Shown here piece by piece: positions 38,806 to 47,935 of a stretch of DNA of 64,000 bases. The first letter of the stretch is position 1, and each line of letters starts with the position of its first letter. Under the pieces are notes generated by a model, which saw nothing but the letters and a program-made list of their open reading frames with translations, searched no databases and had not been told where the DNA came from. Both the position numbers and the translations under genes were made by a program. Origin of the DNA: Mumia sp. Pv4-285 (GTDB lineage: Bacteria > Actinomycetota > Actinomycetes > Propionibacteriales > Nocardioidaceae); the NCBI RefSeq assembly GCF_041320275.1, contig NZ_CP162023.1, positions 2,976,001 to 3,040,000 on the forward strand, written 5' to 3'.

Positions 38806-39396
38806 GTGACTGCTACCCCCGAGCGCCACACGAGCGCGTCGTCCACCCCGGCCTCCGAGCCGGTGTTCGTCGACGCCTCGGGCAGGCGTGCCCACCGCGC
38901 CCGCCGCTGGGCGCTCGTGCTGGCCCTGCCTGCGGCCGCGTACGTCGTCGCGCTCGGCAGCAGCGTCCTCGGCGGGCCGTCGCTCCCGTCGGCGCTCCTG
39001 CCTCCCGCTGTGCCCGAGGCAGCGGCGCCGGCGCAGTCTGAGCCTCCTCGGTCCGAGCGTGGAGGCCAGTCCACCGGTGCGGACGAGAGCCCGTCGGACG
39101 CCTCAGCCCCGGCTGCCGATTCCGACAGCCCGTCCGACGCCCCGTCTGAGCCGCGTGACGACGACCGACCGACGGAGGGCTCGCCGCCGTCCACGCCGTC
39201 GCCCACCGAGCAGGTGACCGCGCCGGCGCCGAGCACACCCCCGACGACGCCCACGCCGGCGACACCGTCGCCGACGACCGGACGACCCACGGCCCCGGGC
39301 AAGAGCGACGCCGCCCAGGACGCCCACAAGAAGACCGAAGAGGAGCGTGGCTCCACGGCGGCGCCGGGCAAGACGAAGGCCACGACGGCTCCCTGA
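38806..39396 (+). CDS. Pro/Thr/Ser-rich single-span membrane protein
   Basis: A 196-residue protein has one membrane segment near residues 33-50 (RRWALVLALPAAAYVVAL) and a long low-complexity, Pro/Thr/Ser/Ala-rich extracellular tail ending in a lysine-rich stretch. Such tails can span the cell wall or be glycosylated. TAGATT lies eight bases before the GTG start with no ribosome site, so the mRNA may be leaderless. It ends two bases before the deacetylase-glycosyltransferase start and is probably its partner. The function is otherwise unknown. Confidence 0.8.
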   Translation: MTATPERHTSASSTPASEPVFVDASGRRAHRARRWALVLALPAAAYVVALGSSVLGGPSLPSALLPPAVPEAAAPAQSEPPRSERGGQSTGADESPSDASAPAADSDSPSDAPSEPRDDDRPTEGSPPSTPSPTEQVTAPAPSTPPTTPTPATPSPTTGRPTAPGKSDAAQDAHKKTEEERGSTAAPGKTKATTAP

Positions 39397-39398
39397 CC

Positions 39399-41600
39399 AT
39401 GGACACGCACGCGGCGCCGCGCCACCGCACGGTGCGAGACGTCCGGCCCCGAGCGCACTGGGTGCTGCTCGCGGTCCTGCTGCCGACCCTGATGGCCGCG
39501 CTGCTGGTGCAGGGCTACGCGCGCCACATGTTCGGCACCGCGGCCGACGGCGCGGTGAAGCCGTCGGGCGAGACCGCCACCGTGCCGGCTGCGGTCCCGT
39601 CCGGCGGGCCGGTGATCGACGCGCGCGGCGACGAGGTCCGGACTCTCGCGCCCGAGCCGCGTACCCTCTCGCTGACCTTCGACGACGGCCCCGACCCACG
39701 CTGGACGCCGAAGGTGCTCGACGTCCTCGCGAAGCACCACGTCCATGCGACGTTCTTCACCGTCGGCACACAGATGGCCGACCATCCCCGCCTGACCCGT
39801 CGCATCCTGGACGAGGGCCACGAGATCGGGATGCACACCTTCTCCCACGCCGACCTCGGCCAGGTCGGCGACTGGCGCCGCGGGCTCGAGCTCCGCGAGT
39901 CGCAGCTGGTCCTCAACGGCGCGACCGGCACGACCAGCTCGCTCCTGCGTCCTCCCTACTCCTCCACGCCCGACGCCGTCGACGACACCCAATGGCGGGC
40001 CCTGAAGGCGGTCGGCGACGCGGGATACGTGTCGGTGCTGTCGACCCTCGACAGCGAGGACTGGCGCCGTCCCGGCGTCGACGCGATCGTCGCCAACGCC
40101 ACCCCGCCCTCCGACGCAGGTGAGATCCTGCTGATGCACGACGCCGGCGGCGACCGCAGCCAGACTGTCGCGGCGCTCGACCGGCTCCTTCCCCAGCTCG
40201 AGCAGTCCGGGATCACGGTGGGCACCGTCGGCGAGACCACGCGCCTGACCGGCGCCACGGGTGACGCGACGGCCTCGCAGACCTTGCAGGGACGCACGCT
40301 CCTTCTCGCGTTCACCGCAAGCACGTGGATCCTGCGCATCCTGACCGTGATGCTGCTCGCCGCCGGTGCGCTCGCCGTCGGCAGGTCGCTGCTCCTCGTC
40401 GTCGCCGCGCGGCGCCACCGCCGCCGCAGCCCGCAGCGGTGGGGGCCGATCCCGACGCCTGCGCAGTGCCCGCCGGTGACCGTCGTCGTCCCGGCGTACA
40501 ACGAGAGCGCCGGGATCGAAGCCGCCGTACGCTCCCTGGTCGCCTCGGACGTCCAGGTCGAGATTGTCGTGGTCGACGACGGCTCGACCGACGACACCGC
40601 CGACATCGTCGAGCGGCTCGGGCTTCCAGGTGTCCGCCTCATCCGGCAGCAGAACGCCGGCAAGCCCGCTGCGCTCAACACCGGCATCGCCGCCGCGTCC
40701 CACGAGATCGTCGTGATGGTGGACGGTGACACCGTCTTCGAGCCCAGCACGATCCGACACCTCGTCGTGCCGTTCCGCGACCCCGAGGTGGGCGCGGTCT
40801 CCGGCAACGCCAAGGTCGCCAACCGGACCGGCCTCCTCGGGCGCTGGCAGCACATCGAGTACGTCGTCGGGTTCAACCTCGACCGCCGGCTGTTCGACCT
40901 CGCCGAGTGCATGCCGACCGTCCCTGGCGCGGTGGGCGCCTTCCGGCGCGGCGCCCTGCTGGCGGTCGGTGGCGTCAGCGACGAGACGCTCGCGGAGGAC
41001 ACCGACCTCACGATGGGGCTGCTGCGCGCGGGCTGGCGCGTCGTCTACCAGGAGGACGCGCGGGCGTGGACGGAGGCGCCGGCCACGCTCGACGCGCTGT
41101 GGCGGCAGCGCTACCGCTGGTGCTACGGCACGCTGCAGGCGATGTGGAAGCACCGCCGTGCGTTCGTCCAGCGGGGACGAGCCGGGCGCTTCGGCCGCCG
41201 CGGGCTCACCTACCTGACCCTCTTCCAGGTCCTGCTGCCGCTCCTGGCGCCGATCGTCGACGTCTTCGCGATCTACGGCCTGATCTTCCTCGACCCGCTC
41301 AACGTGATCGGTCTGTGGCTCGCGTTCCTGGGTCTGCAGCTGGCGACGAGCGTGTACGCGTTCCGGCTCGACGGCGAGCGGCTCGCGCCGTTGTGGACGC
41401 TCGCCCTCCAGCAGGTGGTCTACCGCCAGCTGATGTACCTCGTGGTCATCCAGTCGGTGTGGACCTCGGTCGCGGGCCTCCGGCTGAGGTGGCAGCGGAT
41501 GGAGCGGTACGGCACCCTCCGCGCGACCGCGGCCGGTCCCCCGGTCGAGGTGGTCCCGCAACCCACCGCGTCGGTGGGAGCGCCGGACAGCCCCCGATAA
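39399..41600 (+). CDS. Polysaccharide deacetylase - glycosyltransferase family 2 fusion
   Basis: This 733-residue bifunctional protein has a membrane segment at about 21-40 and a NodB-type carbohydrate esterase 4 domain (about 85-270) with TFDDGPDPRWT (Asp95, Asp96), HTFSH (His146, His150) and RPPYSS. A membrane segment follows (about 310-335), then a processive GT2 synthase domain with VVVPAYNES, VVDDGSTDD, VMVDGDT, EDTDLT and QRYRW, and further membrane segments. It should polymerise a hexosamine-containing exopolysaccharide and deacetylate it at the outer face. The preceding Pro/Thr-rich membrane protein is two bases upstream, suggesting one surface-polymer unit. Confidence 0.93.
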   Translation: MDTHAAPRHRTVRDVRPRAHWVLLAVLLPTLMAALLVQGYARHMFGTAADGAVKPSGETATVPAAVPSGGPVIDARGDEVRTLAPEPRTLSLTFDDGPDPRWTPKVLDVLAKHHVHATFFTVGTQMADHPRLTRRILDEGHEIGMHTFSHADLGQVGDWRRGLELRESQLVLNGATGTTSSLLRPPYSSTPDAVDDTQWRALKAVGDAGYVSVLSTLDSEDWRRPGVDAIVANATPPSDAGEILLMHDAGGDRSQTVAALDRLLPQLEQSGITVGTVGETTRLTGATGDATASQTLQGRTLLLAFTASTWILRILTVMLLAAGALAVGRSLLLVVAARRHRRRSPQRWGPIPTPAQCPPVTVVVPAYNESAGIEAAVRSLVASDVQVEIVVVDDGSTDDTADIVERLGLPGVRLIRQQNAGKPAALNTGIAAASHEIVVMVDGDTVFEPSTIRHLVVPFRDPEVGAVSGNAKVANRTGLLGRWQHIEYVVGFNLDRRLFDLAECMPTVPGAVGAFRRGALLAVGGVSDETLAEDTDLTMGLLRAGWRVVYQEDARAWTEAPATLDALWRQRYRWCYGTLQAMWKHRRAFVQRGRAGRFGRRGLTYLTLFQVLLPLLAPIVDVFAIYGLIFLDPLNVIGLWLAFLGLQLATSVYAFRLDGERLAPLWTLALQQVVYRQLMYLVVIQSVWTSVAGLRLRWQRMERYGTLRATAAGPPVEVVPQPTASVGAPDSPR

Positions 41601-41610
41601 GGTCGGAAGA

Positions 41611-42102
41611 GTGGACCCCCTCTTCGCACCACCCGCCGACACCTGGCACCCGGTCTCACCCAAGCTCCGCACGATGCACCGGCTCCTCACCGTCGTCTGG
41701 ACGCTCGTGATCGCCGGAGTGGTGATGGCCATCGTCGCTCTCACGCTCCAGTGGTGGTGGCTGGTGGGCCTCGTGGGCGCCGCCGCCGTCGCCGTCGCCG
41801 TGTGGGGCTGGATGTGGTCGGCCCGGAACCAGGCGGCATGGGGCTATGCCGAGAACGCCGAGGACCTGTGGATCCGGCACGGGGTCGCCTGGCGGCAGAT
41901 CGTGGCCGTCCCGTACGGCCGGGTCCAGTACGTCGACGTGACCGCCGGCCCGCTCGAGCGGTCGTACGGGATCGCGAAGGTCTCGCTGCACACGGCCAGC
42001 TCGAGCACCTCGGCCGCCATCCCCGGCGTCCCCGCCGGCGAGGCGACCCGGCTCCGTGACCGCCTCACCGAGCTCGGGAAGACCCGTGGCTCCGGGATCT
42101 GA
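41611..42102 (+). CDS. Bacterial PH-domain membrane protein (bPH2, YdbS-like)
   Basis: This 163-residue protein has two adjacent membrane segments (about 23-65) and one bPH2 (DUF304) domain (YAENAEDLWIRHGVAWRQIVAVPYGRVQYVDV). The motif in which a residue before VPYxRVQ meets a following ASSSTSA strand is typical. Start is GTG 41611. It overlaps the next gene by 17 bases; the pair matches the YdbS-YdbT arrangement of Bacillus, where loss alters resistance to certain peptides. The direct role is unknown. Confidence 0.9.
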   Translation: MDPLFAPPADTWHPVSPKLRTMHRLLTVVWTLVIAGVVMAIVALTLQWWWLVGLVGAAAVAVAVWGWMWSARNQAAWGYAENAEDLWIRHGVAWRQIVAVPYGRVQYVDVTAGPLERSYGIAKVSLHTASSSTSAAIPGVPAGEATRLRDRLTELGKTRGSGI

Positions 42103-43555
42103 TCAGCCGCTGCCCCCGCCGTCCCCGGAGCCGGCAGCCGCAGTCGGCCAGCGGACGCACCCGGCCAGCGCCCTGGTGCGCGTGTGGCTCTGGGTCGCCG
42201 CGGGCCTGTTCGCGTTCGGGCGCGATCTCGTCGAGGGCGGAGAGAGCCGCAGCCTGCTGTCGATGCTGTGGATCGGGCTGGCGATCGTGGGCGCGGCGGC
42301 ACTCCTCGGCGTGGCCTTCGGCTACCTGTCGTGGCGGTTCACCCGCTACTTCATCGACGGTCGCGAGATCCGCATCGAGCGCGGCATCCTGACCCGCTCG
42401 TCACGACGGGCTCCGTACGAGCGCATCCAGGCCGTCGACATCGCCGAGCCGTTCGCCGCCCGGATCTTCCGCCTCTGCGAGCTCAGGATCGAGCTCGCCG
42501 GCGGCGACGACTCGCGCGTCGCCCTCCAGTACCTCCGTCAGAGCGAGGCCGACCGCCTGCGCCACCTCCTCCTCCAGCGCGCGTACGAGGCAGGCTCGCA
42601 GGCGGTGCGCGACGCGGTGCCGGCGTCTGTCGCCGGCGCCGGCGCCACGGATGCCCTGGGCCGCGCGGCAGCTCCCTCGCTCGGCGGGGCGGACGACGGC
42701 ACCGCGGCATCGACGGAAGCACCGATCACCGTCCCGCACCTCGACCTCTCACCACCGATCCTCGTCGTCCCGCCGCTGCGCCTCGTCGTGGCGACGGTCG
42801 TGTCCGCCGAGTTCCTCGCGCCAGCGCTCTTCCTCACCGCGCTCGTCGTCGGTGGGGTCGTCTTTCCCGGCGTCATCGTGTTCGGCGTGGTCCCGCTGCT
42901 GCTGTGGGCCGGCCAGGTCATCATGTCTCGGGTCGTGGCGCAGTGGAGCTTCACCCTGCGTCGAGCGCCCACCGGGCTGCACGTCACACGCGGTCTGCTC
43001 TCACGGATCGCGCAGACCATCCCGTACGACCGCGTGCAGGCCGTCGTCGTCCGCCAGGCCGCCTTGTGGCGGCCGCTGCACCTCGAACGCGCCGAGGTGA
43101 CCGTCGCCGGTGGGTCCAACGACTCCGACGAGTCCGGGAGCGCGACCTTGCTGCCGGTCGCCACCCCGGACGAGGTCCGCATGGTGCTGGGCGAGCTCTT
43201 CACCGACGTGGACCACGTCCGCATCCCCCGTGTCCGCGCGCCGCGGCGTTCTGCGGTCTTCGCCCCGGTCGGCTGGCGTTTCCGGTCGGCCGGCTCGGAC
43301 GCGCACGCGTTCGTGACCGAGTCGGGCTGGATCATGCATCGCACGGACGTCGTCCCCCATGCGAAGACGCAGTCCGTGGTGATCAAGCAGGGGCCGCTGC
43401 AGCGCCTCCGCGGAGTCGCCGACATCGTCGTGCACACGCCCGACGGGCCCGTCGCGGCCCACGGCTACTCCCTCGACGCCGCAGACGTCCGCGCCCTCGC
43501 GACCGCGCAGCTGACCCTCGCGCGCCAGGCCCGAGAAGAGCGCGGCGAGTCCTGA
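42086..43555 (+). CDS. Bacterial PH-domain membrane protein (bPH2, YdbT-like)
   Basis: This 489-residue membrane protein contains three bPH2 repeats: RYFIDGREIRIERGILTRSSRRAPYERIQAVDI, then ARAPTG..GLLSRIAQTIPYDRVQAVVV, then FVTESGWIMHRTDVVPHAKTQSVVI. Pairs of membrane segments lie between them. The GTG at 42086 has GGGAAG six bases upstream; another GTG at 42056 would give a longer overlap with the preceding gene. A low-complexity loop (about 165-200) separates repeats one and two. Confidence 0.9.
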   Translation: MAPGSDQPLPPPSPEPAAAVGQRTHPASALVRVWLWVAAGLFAFGRDLVEGGESRSLLSMLWIGLAIVGAAALLGVAFGYLSWRFTRYFIDGREIRIERGILTRSSRRAPYERIQAVDIAEPFAARIFRLCELRIELAGGDDSRVALQYLRQSEADRLRHLLLQRAYEAGSQAVRDAVPASVAGAGATDALGRAAAPSLGGADDGTAASTEAPITVPHLDLSPPILVVPPLRLVVATVVSAEFLAPALFLTALVVGGVVFPGVIVFGVVPLLLWAGQVIMSRVVAQWSFTLRRAPTGLHVTRGLLSRIAQTIPYDRVQAVVVRQAALWRPLHLERAEVTVAGGSNDSDESGSATLLPVATPDEVRMVLGELFTDVDHVRIPRVRAPRRSAVFAPVGWRFRSAGSDAHAFVTESGWIMHRTDVVPHAKTQSVVIKQGPLQRLRGVADIVVHTPDGPVAAHGYSLDAADVRALATAQLTLARQAREERGES

Positions 43556-43634
43556 GCCCGCCGCAGCAGCCGACGGCGGCAGTAGCATTCACCTGTCCGA
43601 GCCGTGCTGCCGACGACCCGCCCAGGAGGCGCTG

Positions 43635-44858
43635 ATGTCCGTCACGTCGCACGGCCGCGGCACCCTGGTCCTGCGGGACGGGCGGTTCCGTGACCCTGAG
43701 AGCGGCACCGTCGTCGAGGGCGACCTCCTGGTCGAGGACGGGGTCGTCCGGGAGATCGGGGACGTCGGACGCAGCGACGCCGCGGTTCTCGACCTTCGCG
43801 GTGCCACCGTCGTGCCGGGCTTCCTCGACGCCCACTTCCACGCGTACAGCACGTGCATGGGCGGCCTCGAGCTCGAGCGTCGCGCGATGAGCTTCGTCGC
43901 CATCAACGCGACGCGCCGCCTGGGAGCCCGCCTCGCTCGGGGCTTCACCACGGTCCGCGACGTGGCCGGTGGCGACGCAGGCCTCGCCCAGGCGCTCGAC
44001 CAGCAGCTCGTCGCCGCTCCGCGCTACCTCTACAGCGGCCCGGCGCTCAGCCAGACCGGTGGGCACGGCGACCCACGCCCTGCGGACCTCGACGTGTGCT
44101 TCCACGAGGGACACATGAACGAGATCGTGGACGGGGTCGACGACCTCCGGCGCGCGGTCCGTCGCCGCTTCCAGCAGGGCGCCCACGTCATCAAGATCAT
44201 GACGTCGGGGGGTGTCGTGTCGCCGGTCGACCCGATCCGCATCCCCCAGTACTCCGCGGACGAGGTCGCCGCGGTCGTCGACGAGGCGACCCGGCGCGGC
44301 AGCTACGTCGCCGCGCACGCCTACTCGAGCGAGGCCGTCATCCACTCGGTCACCCACGGCGTCCGCTCGATCGAGCACGGCAACCTCATCGACGAGACGG
44401 CGGCGCTGGCGATGGCCGAGCACGGCGCCTACCTCGTGCCCACCCTCGTCACGTACGACTCCATGGCCCGGCGTGCGGACGAGGTCGGGCTGTCGGCGGT
44501 GGGGCGCGCCAAGAACGCCGAGGTGCTCGACTCGGGCCGGCAGGCGATCGTGCTGGCCGCGGCGGCAGGCGTCCCCGTCGGCTTCGGCAGCGACCTGATG
44601 GGCGACCTGGAGGACGATCAGCTGCGCGGCCTGCAGCTGCAGGCGGAGGTGCAGACGCCCGAGGACCTGCTGCGCTCGATCACGACGGTCAACGCCGCGC
44701 TGTTCCAGCGGCCCGAGCTCGGCCGGCTCGCGGTGGGCTCACCCGCCGACCTCGTGGTGCTCGGCGCCGACCCGATCGACGACGTCGAGGTGCTCTGGGA
44801 CGAGTCGCGGCCGCGGACGGTCCTCCGCGCGGGTGTGCCGGTGGATCGGCGTCCCTAG
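43635..44858 (+). CDS. Metal-dependent amidohydrolase (imidazolonepropionase/Xaa-Pro dipeptidase-like)
   Basis: This 407-residue amidohydrolase-superfamily enzyme has the HxH motif His67-x-His69 (LDAHFHA), the bridging lysine in HVIKIMTSGG, metal histidines in AAHAYSSEA and SIEHGN, and the catalytic aspartate in GFGSDLMGD. The superfamily subgroup contains prolidases, imidazolonepropionase-like and pesticide hydrolases, so the substrate cannot be assigned. GGAGG precedes the ATG at good spacing. It converges on dus, leaving only 18 bases. Confidence 0.88.
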   Translation: MSVTSHGRGTLVLRDGRFRDPESGTVVEGDLLVEDGVVREIGDVGRSDAAVLDLRGATVVPGFLDAHFHAYSTCMGGLELERRAMSFVAINATRRLGARLARGFTTVRDVAGGDAGLAQALDQQLVAAPRYLYSGPALSQTGGHGDPRPADLDVCFHEGHMNEIVDGVDDLRRAVRRRFQQGAHVIKIMTSGGVVSPVDPIRIPQYSADEVAAVVDEATRRGSYVAAHAYSSEAVIHSVTHGVRSIEHGNLIDETAALAMAEHGAYLVPTLVTYDSMARRADEVGLSAVGRAKNAEVLDSGRQAIVLAAAAGVPVGFGSDLMGDLEDDQLRGLQLQAEVQTPEDLLRSITTVNAALFQRPELGRLAVGSPADLVVLGADPIDDVEVLWDESRPRTVLRAGVPVDRRP

Positions 44859-44876
44859 CGGGACGGCGAGACCCGC

Positions 44877-46016
44877 TCAGCCTCCGGAGGTCGCGTCCTC
44901 TGCTGCGGCGTCGATGTGCCCGACCTCTCGCGAGGTGAGCCAGCCGTCGGGCAGCGCGACCTTCTTGGGGCTCCCCTGGCGTCCGCGCGGGGTGCCGAGC
45001 TCGGCCACCGGGTACGGCTCGTCGTGATCGAGGTCGGCCAGCAGCGCGTCGAGGTCGGCGAGCGACGAGATCGTTGCGAGCGCGTGGCGCATGCGACCAC
45101 CGGCGCGGAAGCCCTTGAGGTACCAGGCGACGTGCTTGCGGAACTCGATGCAGCCGCGCTCCTCCCCCATGTCGACGGCGAGCAGCTCGGCGTGCCGGCG
45201 CATCCAGCCGGCGACCTCGCCGAGCGTCGGGAGTGCGGTCGCGTCGTCGCCGGAGAACGCCGCGGCCAGGTCCCGGAACAGCCACGGCCGGCCCAGGCAG
45301 CCGCGTCCGACGACGACGCCGTCGACGCCGGTCTGCTCGACCATCGCGAGCGCGTCCGAGGCCTCCCAGATGTCGCCGTTGCCGAGGACGGGAATGTCGA
45401 CGGCCTGCTTGAGCGTGCCGATCGCGTCCCAGTCGGCGGTGCCCGAGTAGTGCTGCGCAGCCGTACGACCGTGCAGCGCGATCGCCGCGCAGCCCGCATC
45501 CTGCGCGATGCGGCCGGCGTCGAGGTAGGTGAGGTGGTCGTCGTCGATGCCCTTGCGGGTCTTCATCGTCACCGGGACGGCGTACGGCTCCGCGGCGCGT
45601 ACGGCCTCGGTGAGGATCTCGCCCAGGAGCGTGGCCTTCCACGGCAGCGCCGCCCCGCCGCCCTTGCGGGTGATCTTGGGGACGGGGCACCCGAAGTTGA
45701 GGTCGACGTGCCCGACGCCGTACTCCGCGCAGAGGATCCGGACGGCCTTGCCGATATAGGCCGGGTCGATGCCGTACAGCTGCACCGAGCGCACCGTCTC
45801 GGCCTCGGCGAAGCTGAGCATCCGCAGGCTGATCGCGTCACCCTCGACGATGCCGCGCGAGGTGATCATCTCGCAGACGTACAGGCCCGCACCCTGCTCC
45901 GCGCACAGCTGCCGGAACGCGGCGTTGGTGACCCCGGCCATCGGGGCGAGCACGACCGGCGTCGCGACCTCGAGGTTGCCGAGGCGCAGCGGGCGCGCGA
46001 GAGCGGTGGTGGGCAT
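44877..46016 (-). CDS. dus: tRNA-dihydrouridine synthase (DusB type)
   Basis: This flavoenzyme reduces uridine to dihydrouridine in tRNA D-loops. In 379 residues it shows the FMN-binding LAPMAGVTN, the catalytic cysteine motif DLNFGCPVPKI, KTRKGID, ALHGRTAAQ and GNGDIW. The ATG at 46016 has GAGAG ten bases upstream and gives the family-standard N-terminus; ATG 46025 and GTG 46043 are possible longer starts. The closing helical domain (MRRHAELL...) is complete. Confidence 0.95.
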   Translation of the reverse strand: MPTTALARPLRLGNLEVATPVVLAPMAGVTNAAFRQLCAEQGAGLYVCEMITSRGIVEGDAISLRMLSFAEAETVRSVQLYGIDPAYIGKAVRILCAEYGVGHVDLNFGCPVPKITRKGGGAALPWKATLLGEILTEAVRAAEPYAVPVTMKTRKGIDDDHLTYLDAGRIAQDAGCAAIALHGRTAAQHYSGTADWDAIGTLKQAVDIPVLGNGDIWEASDALAMVEQTGVDGVVVGRGCLGRPWLFRDLAAAFSGDDATALPTLGEVAGWMRRHAELLAVDMGEERGCIEFRKHVAWYLKGFRAGGRMRHALATISSLADLDALLADLDHDEPYPVAELGTPRGRQGSPKKVALPDGWLTSREVGHIDAAAEDATSGG

Positions 46017-46074
46017 GACGTCCATTCTCTCAGGCACGAGCAACCCGGTCGGTGCGGCTCGGGCGCTGCCCCGG

Positions 46075-47286
46075 TCAGGCGGCGTACGTCTCCAGGAAGC
46101 GCGCGATGCGGCCGACGGCGTCCTCGAGATCCTCGACCCGCGGCAGCGTCACCAGTCGGAAGTGGTCCGGCGTCGGCCAGTTGAACCCGGTGCCCTGCAC
46201 CACGAGCAGCTTCTGCTCCCGCAACAGCTCGTACGCGAACTTCTCGTCGTCGGCGATCGGGTACATCTCCGGGTCGAGCCGCGGGAACATGTACAGCGCA
46301 CCCTTCGGCTTGACGCAGGTGACCCCGGGAATCGCCGTCAGTAGGTCGTACGCCTTGTTGCGCTGCTCGAGCAGGCGTCCACCCGGCAGCAGCAGGTCGT
46401 TGATCGACTGGCGTCCGCCGAGCGCGGTCGCGATCGCGTACTGCGAGGGCACGTTGGGGCACAGCCGCATGTTGGCCAGCATGTTGAGGCCCTCGATGTA
46501 GCTGTGCGCGTGGTGCTTGGGGCCCGTCAGCATCATCCAGCCGCTGCGGAAGCCGGCCACCCGGTACGCCTTGGAGAGTCCGTTGAAGGTCACGCACAGG
46601 ACGTCGTCGGCCACCGCGGACATCAGGGTGTGCTCAGCGTCGTCGTAGAGGATCTTGTCGTAGATCTCGTCGGCGTAGACGATCAGGTCGTTCTCCCGGG
46701 CGACCTGGGCGATCTGCTCGAGCACCTCGGGCGCATAGACAGCACCTGTCGGGTTGTTGGGGTTGATCACCACGACGGCCTTGGTGCGGTCGGTCACCTT
46801 CGACCGAAGGTCGTCGATGTCGGGGTTCCAGTCGGAGGCCTCGTCGCAGCGGTAGTGCACGGCCGTGCCCCCGGCGAGGCTCACTGCTGCCGTCCAGAGC
46901 GGGTAGTCGGGCATCGGGACGAGCACCTCGTCGCCGTCGTCGAGCAGCGCCTGCATGGACATCACGATCAGCTCGGAGACGCCGTTGCCGATGTAGACGT
47001 CCTCCACGTCGACTCCGGGGATCCGCTCCTCGTAGTGCTGGACGATCGCACGGCGAGCCGGCATCAGCCCCTTGGAGTCGCTGTAGCCCTGGGCCTGGTG
47101 CAGGTTGGCGATGATGTCGACGAGGATCTCGTCGGGCGCGTCGAAGCCGAACGGCGCGGGGTTGCCGATGTTGAGCTTGAGGATGCGGTGACCCTCGTCC
47201 TCGAGACGCTTGGCCTCGTCCAGGACCGGCCCCCGGATGTCGTACAGGACGTCGGACAGCTTCGTGGACTGCATCACCTCGCGCAT
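46075..47286 (-). CDS. Pyridoxal-phosphate aminotransferase, alanine aminotransferase type
   Basis: This 403-residue class I aminotransferase has LNIGNPAPFGFDAP, PDYPLWTAAVSLAGG, INPNNPTGAVY, DEIYDKILYD and the PLP lysine Lys239 (NGLSKAYR). It closely follows the AlaA/AlaT pattern, which makes alanine from pyruvate with glutamate as donor. An alternative ATG at 47274 would shorten it by four residues. It may share transcription with the lipoprotein and glyS genes upstream (a 22-base gap). Confidence 0.94.
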   Translation of the reverse strand: MREVMQSTKLSDVLYDIRGPVLDEAKRLEDEGHRILKLNIGNPAPFGFDAPDEILVDIIANLHQAQGYSDSKGLMPARRAIVQHYEERIPGVDVEDVYIGNGVSELIVMSMQALLDDGDEVLVPMPDYPLWTAAVSLAGGTAVHYRCDEASDWNPDIDDLRSKVTDRTKAVVVINPNNPTGAVYAPEVLEQIAQVARENDLIVYADEIYDKILYDDAEHTLMSAVADDVLCVTFNGLSKAYRVAGFRSGWMMLTGPKHHAHSYIEGLNMLANMRLCPNVPSQYAIATALGGRQSINDLLLPGGRLLEQRNKAYDLLTAIPGVTCVKPKGALYMFPRLDPEMYPIADDEKFAYELLREQKLLVVQGTGFNWPTPDHFRLVTLPRVEDLEDAVGRIARFLETYAA

Positions 47287-47308
47287 GCCCCAAGCATGCC
47301 AGCGAGGG

Positions 47309-47935
47309 TCAGGCGACGGGCCAGGAGACCGGGGTCTCGAGATCAGACGTCCGCACCTGGACCGCGGTCAGCTTCGCGCCCTTCGGGACGAGGAGCACGA
47401 AGCACCCCTTCCAGGTCGCACCGGCGTCGAAGGTCTTGGGCAGCGCGCCGCCCGGGCACTTCGCGTAGCTCTCGCCGGCGAACCGCGTCGGCGGGAAGGA
47501 GGTCTGCGTCGAGTCGAACCCGTAGACCGGCACCGCGGCGCCCCCGAGCGGGTCGGGCCCGTCGTTGCGGACCGACACCGTGGCGTAGTACGGCGTGGAG
47601 GTCGCCGAGACCTTGTCGAGCGCGTACCCCGAGAGGTCGGTGATCCTGCCCGGCTTCACGGCCGCGACGGTCACGGTGATCGCGCTCGCCGCCTCGCCCA
47701 CCGGGTAGCCGACGGTCGCCGGCTGCACGATCGCGACCTCGGTGCCGGCCTCGGTCAGCGTGACTCCCTCGGGGAGGTCCACTGCCGAGGTCGCCTCGGG
47801 CGTCGCCTTCTTCGCGGGCTCGTCGTCTCCGCCGCTGCAGCCCGCGAGCACGAGGCCCGCGGCGACCGTCAGGGCGACAGCGGCCGCACGCCAAGGCGTA
47901 CGGGATGCGCCGCCTGCGGGAAGGACGCCGGTCAT
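47309..47935 (-). CDS. Predicted secreted lipoprotein, unknown function
   Basis: This 208-residue lipoprotein has a signal peptide ending at the lipobox LVLAGC (Cys33), then an acidic/Ala linker and an immunoglobulin-like beta-rich domain ([38 protein letters not shown]) with two cysteines (about residues 159 and 177). The domain resembles the extracellular telomeric-repeat-factor-like/DUF4352 type in layout, but no motif proves it. Its ATG overlaps the glyS stop (ATGA at 47932-47935). Confidence 0.85.
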   Translation of the reverse strand: MTGVLPAGGASRTPWRAAAVALTVAAGLVLAGCSGGDDEPAKKATPEATSAVDLPEGVTLTEAGTEVAIVQPATVGYPVGEAASAITVTVAAVKPGRITDLSGYALDKVSATSTPYYATVSVRNDGPDPLGGAAVPVYGFDSTQTSFPPTRFAGESYAKCPGGALPKTFDAGATWKGCFVLLVPKGAKLTAVQVRTSDLETPVSWPVA

